A stretch of DNA of 64,000 bases from Vibrio aphrogenes (GTDB lineage: Bacteria; Pseudomonadota; Gammaproteobacteria; Enterobacterales; Vibrionaceae), in assembly GCF_002157735.2 (NCBI RefSeq), contig NZ_AP018689.1, positions 62,001 to 126,000 on the forward strand, read 5' to 3'. The translations under genes and the position numbers were made by a program. The notes under the pieces are model-generated. The model did no database searches. It was given only the letters and a program-made list of their open reading frames with translations, and was not told the origin of the DNA. Shown in pieces: positions 1-11,966 of the stretch (position 1 is the stretch's first letter; each line of letters starts with the position of its first letter).

Positions 1-528
1 AGTATCCCTGTTGTTGGCGTAGTGCCTGCGATCAAACCTGCAGCTCAATTATCCAAGCAAGCCATTGGATTGATTGCCACCCCTGCGACTATTCAGCGTC
101 CTTATACTCATCAACTCATTGATCAATTTTCGCCAGATACGGAAGTTAAACTTCTCGGTTCAACGCGCCTCGTGACTATCGCTGAAGAAAAACTACGTGG
201 TCAGTCAGCCGATCTCAATGAATTACAGGTGATTCTTCAACCTTTACTTGGAAGTATTGATGTGGCGGTATTAGGCTGTACTCACTTCCCACTCTTGAAA
301 CAAGAAATTCAACAAGTATTCGGAGACGGGGTGAGGTTAGTGGATTCAGGAGAAGCGATTGCCAAACGAGTCGGTGGGTTATTAAAAGCGAAGGTGCAGC
401 ATGAGTCTGCCACAAAAAGACACGCTATATATAGCAGTGCCACACCTTGGGAAGGCATGGCACTGGATAAAGGCGTAGCGAACTTTGGATTTAGTCCTGT
501 TCAGCCACTCCACTTTCAGGGTGTTTAG
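1..528 (+). CDS. murI: glutamate racemase MurI, C-terminal part (5' end outside window)
   Basis: MurI interconverts L- and D-glutamate in the cytoplasm and so supplies D-Glu for peptidoglycan. The reading frame is open from base 1, so the start codon and the N-terminal catalytic Asp/Cys lie upstream of the window. About 175 residues are visible. They include the second catalytic cysteine in the motif [10 protein letters not shown] (Cys codon at 277-279) and the family pattern [12 protein letters not shown] near the start. The stop codon overlaps by 38 bases the 3' end of the convergent RRM gene, so the two transcripts share a tail. Assignment by motif is firm for the part seen. Confidence 0.93.
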   Translation, partial: SIPVVGVVPAIKPAAQLSKQAIGLIATPATIQRPYTHQLIDQFSPDTEVKLLGSTRLVTIAEEKLRGQSADLNELQVILQPLLGSIDVAVLGCTHFPLLKQEIQQVFGDGVRLVDSGEAIAKRVGGLLKAKVQHESATKRHAIYSSATPWEGMALDKGVANFGFSPVQPLHFQGV

Positions 529-946
529 GATCATTTGCTACGCGAACTTTTAAGGTACGTTGCATATAATCTTTTTCGTTTAATGCAGAAATAACACTAT
601 CAGTATCGGATTCTGCCACAACCACAAAGCCAAAACCACGGCGCTTACCTGTTCGCTTATCTTTCATTAGGCGAACGGCAAACACTTCACCATATTCAGA
701 AAATAATTGACGTACATTCGATTCATTTGCTTTGTACGGTAAGTTGCCGACATAAAGGGTTTGAGTTGAAGCTTTTTCAGAAGAATCTTGAGATTGGTTA
801 GATGAAGATTTAGAAGTAACAACAAAAGTGGCAATCACACCAATCAAAAAGCTTCCCCAAGCGGGAATGATATCTGTTAGAGAAAAGATAACAGCGCCAA
901 TGATTGCAATCGTGATAACCGTTACGGTCGATTTATTTGAGTTCAT
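491..946 (-). CDS. membrane-anchored RRM-family RNA-binding protein
   Basis: A 151-residue protein with two hydrophobic segments (about residues 8-24 and 30-44), a Ser/Gln-rich linker and one RNA-recognition motif at about 62-137. The RRM has the RNP2 motif LYVGNL (64-69) and the RNP1 motif RGFGFVVV (103-110), with the aromatic residues that stack on RNA present in both. Single-RRM proteins occur in many bacteria, but an N-terminal membrane hairpin is less usual and suggests RNA binding at the inner membrane. The gene lies alone, convergent with murI and divergent from rRNA operon A. The RNA target and the role are unknown; they may involve cold adaptation or RNA localisation, which is inference only. 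Confidence 0.85.
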   Translation of the reverse strand: MNSNKSTVTVITIAIIGAVIFSLTDIIPAWGSFLIGVIATFVVTSKSSSNQSQDSSEKASTQTLYVGNLPYKANESNVRQLFSEYGEVFAVRLMKDKRTGKRRGFGFVVVAESDTDSVISALNEKDYMQRTLKVRVANDPKHPESGVAEQD

Positions 947-1138
947 ATTTGAATACTATTAGTTGAATAAAAGAAAAGTTAAGAATACGTCTATAAAAAG
1001 CAGACTTATTGATCTTACGTTTAATAGCTAATATTTACCAACGAATTGCTGTGATACCGCTCAAATGTTTAAATTATAATCACAAAATAGTGATTTGATT
1101 TAAAAAGCAGCAGTTGAAAAATAATTTCAAAAAAACGC

Positions 1139-1166
1139 TTGCCAATGTGAACGATGTCTCTATAAT
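1139..1166 (+). promoter_or_regulatory. rRNA operon A promoter P1
   Basis: The -35 TTGCCA (1139-1144) and -10 TATAAT (1161-1166) are separated by 16 bases. A GC-rich discriminator (GCGCCCTCACTGACACGG) follows, typical of growth-rate and ppGpp-controlled rrn P1 promoters. The same layout precedes operons B and C but not D. Confidence 0.85.
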
Positions 1167-1264
1167 GCGCCCTCACTGACACGGAGCACGCAGCCAAGCT
1201 GCAGCACGGGTTAGAGGTCAAAACCTTATCAATAAGGTTTGCGAAAAAAGTTTTGAAAAAGTGT

Positions 1265-1292
1265 TTGACACGAACTTTTAAATCGCTAAAAT
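1265..1292 (+). promoter_or_regulatory. rRNA operon A promoter P2
   Basis: The -35 TTGACA (1265-1270), a 16-base spacer and the -10 TAAAAT (1287-1292) are followed by GGCCGCCC. This is the downstream promoter of the tandem rrn pair, and it is conserved in operons B and C. Confidence 0.8.
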
Positions 1293-1340
1293 GGCCGCCC
1301 TGTTCAACGAGATGCGCTAAGCATTATCGATAAGAACAAC

Positions 1341-1351
1341 GCTCTTTAACA
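1341..1351 (+). promoter_or_regulatory. leader boxA antitermination site, operon A
   Basis: GCTCTTTAACA matches the rrn boxA bound by NusB/NusE. The leader just after it (about 1354-1400) is complementary to the start of the 16S-23S spacer (about 3120-3162). Together they would form the RNase III processing stem around 16S. Confidence 0.8.
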
Positions 1352-1573
1352 ATTTAAACCTATCAATCTGTGTGGGCACTCGTTGATGATAATCAAAAAG
1401 ATTTATCAATGAACTGAGTGACCAAATCGATTATTAGTTTACTAATGATTGGCACAGTCAATTCATTATCTATCTGTTGGATAGATAATAGCTTTAAAGT
1501 TACTTCTTCTTTTTAAGAAGAATAGTTTTGAAGTCAGTATTCGTTGAGCCGGTCGCAAGACCACAAAAACTTT

Positions 1574-3115
<1,542 letters not shown>

Positions 3116-3183
3116 TACGAAGATTATTTTTGATGAGTACCCACACAGATTGATTAGGTTTATATAGAAAAGAGTTTCATGTT

Positions 3184-3260
3184 GGGTCTGTAGCTCAGCT
3201 GGTTAGAGCGCTCGCCTGATAAGCGGGAGGTCGGTGGTTCAAGTCCACTCAGACCCACCA
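3184..3260 (+). tRNA. ileT: tRNA-Ile (GAT)
   Basis: A 77-nt gene with encoded CCA. The acceptor arms GGGTCTG and CAGACCC pair, the anticodon loop is CTGATAA (GAT), and the T-loop GGTTCAAGTCC is present. It sits in the 16S-23S spacer with tRNA-Ala, the classic rrn arrangement. Confidence 0.97.
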
Positions 3261-3295
3261 ATCTTTCCTAAAAGATTGGTCAACATGATTTCGAT

Positions 3296-3371
3296 GGGGC
3301 TATAGCTCAGCTGGGAGAGCGCCTGCCTTGCACGCAGGAGGTCTGCGGTTCGATCCCGCATAGCTCCACCA
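3296..3371 (+). tRNA. alaT: tRNA-Ala (TGC)
   Basis: A 76-nt gene with encoded CCA. The acceptor arms GGGGCTA and TAGCTCC pair (with G-U), and the anticodon loop is CTTGCAC (TGC). It lies 35 bases after tRNA-Ile in the same spacer. Confidence 0.97.
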
Positions 3372-3424
3372 TCTTTAAGCGCATTTACGAATGCTTTTAA
3401 AAATGGTTTCGTAAGAAACTCTTT

Positions 3425-3435
3425 GCTCTTTAACA
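3425..3435 (+). promoter_or_regulatory. spacer boxA, operon A
   Basis: GCTCTTTAACA repeats the leader boxA, as expected for maintaining antitermination into 23S. Confidence 0.75.
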
Positions 3436-3679
3436 ATTTGGAAAGCTGACTGATAACGACTTTATGTTGTTATCAAATAAAAGTTCTCAATGTTTATCTT
3501 AAAGATAAACACACAACACACATTCAAGTGTCTTGTATTCTAGTTTTTATCTACTTTTTCATAAAAGTAGGCAAAAACATCTATTGAGTCCGGCAACGAT
3601 ATTTAAGATTACCCTCTTAAATATCAACAAACTAAAACCTTATTTAGTTGAACATACATAAGACCCTTTTGGGTTGTAT

Positions 3680-6567
<2,888 letters not shown>

Positions 6568-6665
6568 ACAACACCTAAAGGGTTTTGATGGACTTAATAG
6601 ATATAAGACATGCTTGAATGAGTGTGAGAACGAGTTAGAGATAACAAAGCAGCTTTCCGAATTAA

Positions 6666-6687
6666 GTTAAACGCTTGAGCGTTTAAC
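6666..6687 (+). other. 23S-5S spacer hairpin
   Basis: A perfect 9-bp stem (GTTAAACGC / GCGTTTAAC) with a TTGA loop lies just before 5S. It is likely a processing element and is repeated in operons B and C. Confidence 0.6.
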
Positions 6688-6696
6688 AAAAGAATT

Positions 6697-6816
6697 TGCT
6701 TGGCGACCATAGCGCTTTGGACCCACCTGATTCCATGCCGAACTCAGAAGTGAAACGAAGTAGCGCCGATGGTAGTGTGGGGTCTCCCCATGTGAGAGTA
6801 GGACATCGCCAGGCTT
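6697..6816 (+). rRNA. rrf: 5S ribosomal RNA, operon A
   Basis: A 120-nt gene from TGCTTGGCGACC to CGCCAGGCTT with complementary ends and the standard CCGAACTCAGAAGTGAAACG core. Confidence 0.96.
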
Positions 6817-6876
6817 TAAATTAAGACCTTATGGTCGAATATTATTGGGGTTTTAAACCAGTAATAACAATTTGTT

Positions 6877-6967
6877 GGAGGGATGGCTGAGTGGTCGAAA
6901 GCACCGGTCTTGAAAACCGGCAGTCGTTAATAGCGGCTCTAGGGTTCAAATCCCTATCCCTCCACCA
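6877..6967 (+). tRNA. tRNA-Ser (TGA)
   Basis: A 91-nt type II tRNA with a long variable arm, an anticodon loop CTTGAAA (TGA), acceptor arms GGAGGGA and TCCCTCC, and encoded CCA. It lies 60 bases after 5S, probably as the last gene of rRNA operon A, directly followed by a terminator. Confidence 0.95.
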
Positions 6968-6974
6968 CTATCAG

Positions 6975-7004
6975 AAAAGCCCACTGTTATCAGTGGGCTT
7001 TTTT
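6975..7004 (+). terminator. Rho-independent terminator of rRNA operon A
   Basis: The stem AAAAGCCCACTG / CAGTGGGCTTTT with loop TTAT is followed by a T run. Confidence 0.9.
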
Positions 7005-7094
7005 CATTTCTGTTATCCACTCTCAATAAGATGACACTTTCCCTCTTCAAATTGGAGTGTGTTATACCAATCACACTAATATCAATTACATTAA

Positions 7095-7490
7095 TTAAAT
7101 GGTCAAATCTGTCCAGTCTCTAAAGCAGAGTGAAATCATTCTGTTTTTACTCTCTGAAAAGTGATTCCAAGCAGAACAAATGTTATCAACAATCTCCTTA
7201 TAACTGTCAAAGCATTTAATTTATTGGCTAATTTATTCTGTCGCAACCAACTTAATATTTGCTCTATCGGGTTTAGCTGGTTTGATAGCTTGATAGCAAC
7301 TCACTTGATCCATAATGATGACTGAGTGTTTTCCCATTAGGGGGCGGAATAGATAGGATTTAAATGCTCACGCATCGCTTCCATGTTGTTGTTGTTGCGG
7401 GGTTGTTCTAGGCCTCGTCCCTTTTTCAGCTCAAATCCTCGTTGTGGTGTTACGTTGACCAAATCGAGCTTCATACTGAAATCATACAAG
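7095..7490 (-). pseudogene. decayed IS630-family transposase remnant
   Basis: Read on the minus strand, several frames give pieces of an IS630-type DDE transposase in the right order. FQYEARFGQRNTTTRI lies at about 7480-7433. GKHSVIIMDQ lies near 7335-7305. LNPIEQILSWLRQNKLAN lies near 7270-7220. SAWNHFSESKNRM comes shortly before a stop at 7095-7097. Frameshifts and stops separate them, and the N-terminal DNA-binding half is missing. I saw no clear terminal inverted repeats. This explains most of the otherwise gene-free stretch 7005-7736; the rest (7491-7640) shows no feature I can support. Confidence 0.75.
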
Positions 7491-7640
7491 AACGTTATTT
7501 AGAGCAATATGTTCTGGGGTAATCAATGTCATTGCTATTATAACGTTCTATTTCGTATACGTTTTTTGCGGCTTACATTGGATTGATAGCCTGTTGGTAC
7601 TGAAATGGCCCGTGTTTTAAGGTTTCGTCGTAATAGCGCC

Positions 7641-7684
7641 AAAATAAAAGGCCTGATTGGCTTTATACCAAAATCAGACCTTAA
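7641..7684 (-). terminator. probable terminator of hemCDXY
   Basis: On the minus strand, AAGGTCTGATT and AATCAGGCCTT can form an 11-bp stem with one G-U pair, followed by TTATTTT. It lies about 55 bases after the hemY stop. Confidence 0.5.
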
Positions 7685-7736
7685 AATGATGCCATCATAA
7701 AGTGACGAGTGTTGAGGGAATCTCTGAGCTTTAGGA

Positions 7737-8915
7737 TTACTTCTCTATAAGTGATAACGCTTTTCTTGAGACCTCTCCTGCCGCTTGTTTCATATTTTGT
7801 TTTTCTAATGAATCCGCTAAGAAGGAATAATCAGCAATACTGATTCGTTGGGTTAAGGCAATTTCAAATTCTTTTTGTGCCTGCGACCACTTTTGTTCCC
7901 GTAAATAAAATTGACCTAATACACTATTGATTTCTGGATTATCGGGATGTTTTTTGACTAATCCTTCAAGTAATACGATCACTGGGTGATGATCTGGTAA
8001 ATCCAATTGAGTCAGCAAGGGTAGAATCTCTGGTGATGGTTGTTGCTTTATCGCATCTCGTAAAATCAGATAAGCCTCTGAGTCTCCTTGATGTAAGATT
8101 AATTGCTCGACCATTAGGCTAACCAGATGATTATCTTGCTTCAGCTTTTTAGGCAGTTGACTCCAATAAGCTAATAATCCATCCAATCCTTTTTGTTCTG
8201 CGATTTCTTTCATCTTTCCAAGTTGTGCTTGGTAAAACAGTTCGTCATATTCATTTTGGCTGATCAGTTTTGCTTTCTTTAGCTTAGGTAATAATTCGTC
8301 TAATGCCGACCATAACTCTAATCCAATATAGGTTTTTTTCAGCAAATTCAAAACAATAGTATTATTAGGATAACGTCCTTTTAATTGCTCTAATTGACTG
8401 TGTGCATCGGCATATTGCTTATTTCGCACTAACTGACGAATTTTGGTCATTTCAACCGCTAAGGAATACCCTTCTTGTTGTTCTGCAAGAGTAAGATATT
8501 TTTTTCGCTTTGCCTCATCTCCCATGCCTTGAGCAGCTTCAGAGGCAATCAAATAACAAAGTAAGGGCATATCATGATGATTCGCCCAGCGTGTTACTTT
8601 CTTTTCTGCCCCTTTCCAATCACCTTCTAATAATTTGATGATACCTTCATTAGTATAACGACGAGCTCGTTTGAGTTTACGTACACTGAACCAATTCCAA
8701 GTTGCATTGGTTGCTCGCAACCCTTTTTTAATCATGAACTCAAGTAAAAATAAAGCGGCTAACGTGGCAACAATAAAAATCACTAAGGTTGTTACACTCA
8801 TTTCGGTCGTAGTATTAGCAAATGAAATGAGTACGTAACCTTGTTGTTCGGAATATTGCGTGCCCACAAATAACCCTAAGCCAAGTACAACGAAGATAAA
8901 TACTAAGCGAAACAT
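7737..8915 (-). CDS. hemY: HemY-like inner-membrane TPR protein
   Basis: A 392-residue protein, the usual length of proteobacterial HemY. Two membrane segments lie at about residues 2-19 and 40-61, and the rest is alpha-helical with TPR-like repeats (for example about 319-352). It is the last gene of the hemCDXY operon; its start codon overlaps the hemX stop (TAATG). The family is linked to late heme synthesis by position and genetics. It is not the protoporphyrinogen oxidase that shares the name in Bacillus. Its biochemical role is uncertain; a scaffold for heme enzymes in the membrane is a fair inference. Confidence 0.92.
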   Translation of the reverse strand: MFRLVFIFVVLGLGLFVGTQYSEQQGYVLISFANTTTEMSVTTLVIFIVATLAALFLLEFMIKKGLRATNATWNWFSVRKLKRARRYTNEGIIKLLEGDWKGAEKKVTRWANHHDMPLLCYLIASEAAQGMGDEAKRKKYLTLAEQQEGYSLAVEMTKIRQLVRNKQYADAHSQLEQLKGRYPNNTIVLNLLKKTYIGLELWSALDELLPKLKKAKLISQNEYDELFYQAQLGKMKEIAEQKGLDGLLAYWSQLPKKLKQDNHLVSLMVEQLILHQGDSEAYLILRDAIKQQPSPEILPLLTQLDLPDHHPVIVLLEGLVKKHPDNPEINSVLGQFYLREQKWSQAQKEFEIALTQRISIADYSFLADSLEKQNMKQAAGEVSRKALSLIEK

Positions 8916-10012
8916 TACTTATCTCCTTGTTCTAATGATGAAATTGAACGACGTAAACGATCTGAGATAAGATCTGTGAGTGGTTTATGACTTTCTAATT
9001 TGACTGGATACTCGACGGTAATATCTTTACTTTGTAGTTGCGTAATTTCTTGTTGGAATTTTTGAACCTTGATGGATTGTTGGTTAAAGTATTTTTTTGA
9101 CCATTCCTGAGTAACGGTTAAAGCAGTTTGATAAAGGTCATTATTTTCTGCATACACCCCTTTGACTGCTGTTTCTAATTTAGCTTTTACATTTTCTTTT
9201 AAGTAGAAATGCTGAGTCGGGGATAAGAGAGGGGTGGCATTACCATCTCGCGTTCTAAAAGTAATAAAATGGCTGGCAAAGTTTTTTAATGACGTCATTA
9301 AATTGCTTTTCCAATCATTAATATCTTCAGAGACAACTTCTGGTTGTTGCTCCTCTTCTTTGGGCAAGAGTGAGTTAGCGAGCGGCAATTGATCGGTTTC
9401 TCGCTGTAAACTAATGAGCTTTAAAATTAACCCTTCACGGTCAATAATCGGTAATGATTTGAGTTGCGTAATATCGGCCGCCATGGCTTTACGCAATGGG
9501 ACTAGGCTGGGATCGTTGAGAGCAGCAATGCGTTGATCCGCTGAAATCATTAATTGTGTCGCTGATTCTACATCATGTTCTAAAAATAACTTTCGGCCAG
9601 CCATTTTTACCAGGTAATCCGCTTCCGCTAACAACCAATCATTTGGACGTCGGCCTTTAATATCAGTGATAGCCAGTTGTAAGCTTTTGATGCTTTTTTC
9701 TTGTTGTTCAGCTTGAGTTTCAAGTTTGTGCTGTAATGTTGACGTTTCTTTTTTGATTGCGCTTTGATTTTGTTCTAATTGCGATGCTACATGCGCATTA
9801 AGTTGTGTTACTTGCGCTTGTAATTGGCTGATGGTTTTTTGGCTTTGGATATATTGATAGCCTTCAAATGCAATCACTGAACCGGCAACAAGCAGCGCAA
9901 TAATAATGGCGGCAGAAGCGCGTTTGTGGCCTTTGTTTTTTTTGTTATCCGTTGGAGTAGAAGAGCTGACATCATTCGTCATTTCGTTGGCCTTATTATG
10001 ATTATCGGTCAT
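8915..10012 (-). CDS. hemX: HemX family membrane protein
   Basis: A 365-residue protein with a charged N-terminus, one membrane segment at about residues 33-52, then a Gln/Lys-rich coiled coil (about 55-115) and a soluble C-terminal domain. This is the HemX layout, often misnamed uroporphyrin-III C-methyltransferase; no SAM-binding methyltransferase motif is present. Its start overlaps the end of hemD by 11 bases and its stop overlaps the hemY start, so translation is probably coupled. The function is not established; a role as partner or regulator of heme-pathway enzymes at the membrane is inferred from the operon. Confidence 0.92.
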   Translation of the reverse strand: MTDNHNKANEMTNDVSSSTPTDNKKNKGHKRASAAIIIALLVAGSVIAFEGYQYIQSQKTISQLQAQVTQLNAHVASQLEQNQSAIKKETSTLQHKLETQAEQQEKSIKSLQLAITDIKGRRPNDWLLAEADYLVKMAGRKLFLEHDVESATQLMISADQRIAALNDPSLVPLRKAMAADITQLKSLPIIDREGLILKLISLQRETDQLPLANSLLPKEEEQQPEVVSEDINDWKSNLMTSLKNFASHFITFRTRDGNATPLLSPTQHFYLKENVKAKLETAVKGVYAENNDLYQTALTVTQEWSKKYFNQQSIKVQKFQQEITQLQSKDITVEYPVKLESHKPLTDLISDRLRRSISSLEQGDK

Positions 10013-10760
10013 ATCTTTTTCCTGTAACGTAAGTCTTACTCAGGTAATCCAATAACACAGGATTAGCAGCACTGCCTGTATTAATTATATGTGAAAACTC
10101 AAAATGTTCCGCTTGCTGATAAATGCGCTGGCTAGGAACATAGAGTGTTAACTGGGTAACCCAAGATAAATATGACTTAGGTACTTGTGACATAAAAAAT
10201 GCGAGTTGTTCACCACTGGTGATAACGAGGTGAGAAACACCGTGCATTTTCCATTGCTCCCAGGTGTTATGTTTATTGATAGGCAATGGAACGCGACGAT
10301 ATATTTCATTATATTCAACCATCGCACCACGTGCCTGCAAAGTGTGATGAATCAGTTCTCTACCGCCATTGCCTCGTAATATCAAAATACGCTGATTTTT
10401 CACCAACTTCAAAGCTGGTAAGTCCAGTAAGTGTTCGCTGTCACTTATTTGGGGTGAAAGGACTTCTTGTTGAGTAAATTGATGGAGTAATTGCGCGGTT
10501 TTTTCTCCAATTGCGAAATACCTAAGATGAGACGGGAAAGGTTGATGATGTTGCTGTAACTCCTGCCATGCCCAATGGACTGCATGTTGACTTACCGCGA
10601 TGACTAAGTCGCACTGAGACAAGGCCGAGACGAGTTGAGGGCTGTCTTGGCCTTGTCTGAGTTCGATTAAAGGATGGTGAATGCTGGGAATATTGTGTTG
10701 TTGTAATGAATGACACAATGCTTCTCCATCCTTACCGGGGCGAGTAACGAGTACGGACAT
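10002..10760 (-). CDS. hemD: uroporphyrinogen-III synthase
   Basis: HemD closes hydroxymethylbilane into uroporphyrinogen III with inversion of ring D. The 252-residue protein begins [15 protein letters not shown], the typical VTRP start of the family, and has the later pattern ILRGNGGRE. The length is normal (E. coli 246). The start codon overlaps the hemC stop (TAATG) and the 3' end overlaps hemX by 11 bases. HemD follows HemC in the pathway, as it does in the operon. Confidence 0.94.
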   Translation of the reverse strand: MSVLVTRPGKDGEALCHSLQQHNIPSIHHPLIELRQGQDSPQLVSALSQCDLVIAVSQHAVHWAWQELQQHHQPFPSHLRYFAIGEKTAQLLHQFTQQEVLSPQISDSEHLLDLPALKLVKNQRILILRGNGGRELIHHTLQARGAMVEYNEIYRRVPLPINKHNTWEQWKMHGVSHLVITSGEQLAFFMSQVPKSYLSWVTQLTLYVPSQRIYQQAEHFEFSHIINTGSAANPVLLDYLSKTYVTGKRYDR

Positions 10761-11698
10761 TATTCGCTATGTTCAGAATACAGGTTTTCGAGAATTTGTT
10801 TGGCTCCATCACCAAGCAGTTGATTGGCTAATTGGATACCAAGTTGCTCTGCATCCTTTCTTAAGCCTTTAATTTCGCCACGAATAATTTTGCTGCCATC
10901 GGGTTCACCGACTAAACCGCGTAACCAAATATTCTCACCATCTAACACGGCATAACTGCCAATTGGTACTTGGCATCCACCTTGTAAGGTTAGGTTCATT
11001 GCTCGCTCACATAGAACGCGGTCTGAAGTTTCAATGTCATTTAATGGCAACAGAAGTTCACGTAAACGATGATCATCTAAACGACATTCGATACCGACAG
11101 CACCTTGGCCAACAGCGGGTAATGATTCTTCAGGTTCGATAAAGCTACGAATACGCTCTTCGAGATTTAATCGTTTTAGACCTGCAGCCGCTAAGACAAT
11201 CGCATCGAACTCACCTGCATCAAGTTTTCCTAAACGTGTACCTACATTTCCACGCAGTTCTTTAATGATCAGATCTGGGCGGCGTTCTTTTAATTGGCAT
11301 TGACGACGTAAACTGCAAGTACCGACAATTGAACCATGAGGCAGTTCATCGACATTGTTATAAGTGTTGGAGACAAAGGCATCTCGAGGGTCGCCACGCT
11401 CACAAATGGTGACTAAACCTAACCCTTCAGGAAAGTCGACCGGAACATCTTTCATGGAATGAACCGCGAGATCAGCCTGTCCTTCAAGCATTGCAACTTC
11501 GAGCTCTTTCACGAATAATCCTTTACCACCTACCTTGGCGAGTGGAGTATCGAGGATTACGTCACCTTTGGTCACCATAGTGACTAATTCGACTTCAAGC
11601 CCTGGGTGTGCTTGTTGTAAAGCATCTTTGACGAAATGGGCTTGCCATAATGCTAAAGGGCTTTTACGGGTAGCAATACGGATAGGGGTTGTTGACAT
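10760..11698 (-). CDS. hemC: hydroxymethylbilane synthase (porphobilinogen deaminase)
   Basis: HemC polymerises four porphobilinogens into hydroxymethylbilane. The start is placed at the ATG giving [19 protein letters not shown], which gives 313 residues like E. coli. A further 16 in-frame codons upstream are unlikely to be translated. The dipyrromethane cofactor cysteine is residue 242 in [10 protein letters not shown]. Other conserved stretches are HSMKDVP, CSLRR and [11 protein letters not shown]. It is the first gene of hemCDXY and is divergent from cyaA with 268 bases between the starts. Confidence 0.97.
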   Translation of the reverse strand: MSTTPIRIATRKSPLALWQAHFVKDALQQAHPGLEVELVTMVTKGDVILDTPLAKVGGKGLFVKELEVAMLEGQADLAVHSMKDVPVDFPEGLGLVTICERGDPRDAFVSNTYNNVDELPHGSIVGTCSLRRQCQLKERRPDLIIKELRGNVGTRLGKLDAGEFDAIVLAAAGLKRLNLEERIRSFIEPEESLPAVGQGAVGIECRLDDHRLRELLLPLNDIETSDRVLCERAMNLTLQGGCQVPIGSYAVLDGENIWLRGLVGEPDGSKIIRGEIKGLRKDAEQLGIQLANQLLGDGAKQILENLYSEHSE

Positions 11699-11878
11699 AA
11701 AGTGACCTTTTATTCTTGGTAATTGAGTGGTTATCCTATCATTCATTGTATAAAAAACTTACTGTACAACAGTAAATTTGTGGGAAATTTAGAAGAATTT
11801 GATGGGCTTCATACTGGACTAAAGTCGTAGTTGTCATCGAATTGTATAATGTTTACCCACAGAGAAAAAAATGTTAAA

Positions 11879-11908
11879 TTGATCACGTTTTAATTCTTAA
11901 AGTATTAT
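11879..11908 (+). promoter_or_regulatory. possible cyaA promoter
   Basis: TTGATC (11879-11884) and TATTAT (11903-11908) are 18 bases apart, 58 bases before the cyaA start. GATCAC next to the -35 could be half a CRP site, but the other half is not evident. The prediction is weak. Confidence 0.3.
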
Positions 11909-11966
11909 AAATATTATTGCCTTCATTCCAATGTGGTTGGGAAGTCAGTGTGGTTAGGAAGTTATC

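Larger units (their letters stand above)
3116..3679 (+). other. 16S-23S spacer of operon A, with tRNA-Ile and tRNA-Ala
   Basis: The spacer holds two tRNA genes, a boxA copy and the left arms of the RNase III stems. Its 5' end pairs with the 16S leader. Its 3' end (about 3662-3679, GACCCTTTTGGGTTGTATG) pairs with the sequence after 23S. A short variable hairpin at 3450-3475 (GATAACGAC...GTTGTTATC) occupies the site where operon B carries a longer insertion. Confidence 0.8.

Noticed and set aside
10148..10716. Open frames on both strands inside hemD
   Set aside because: They are shadows of hemD with no ribosome sites or recognisable products.
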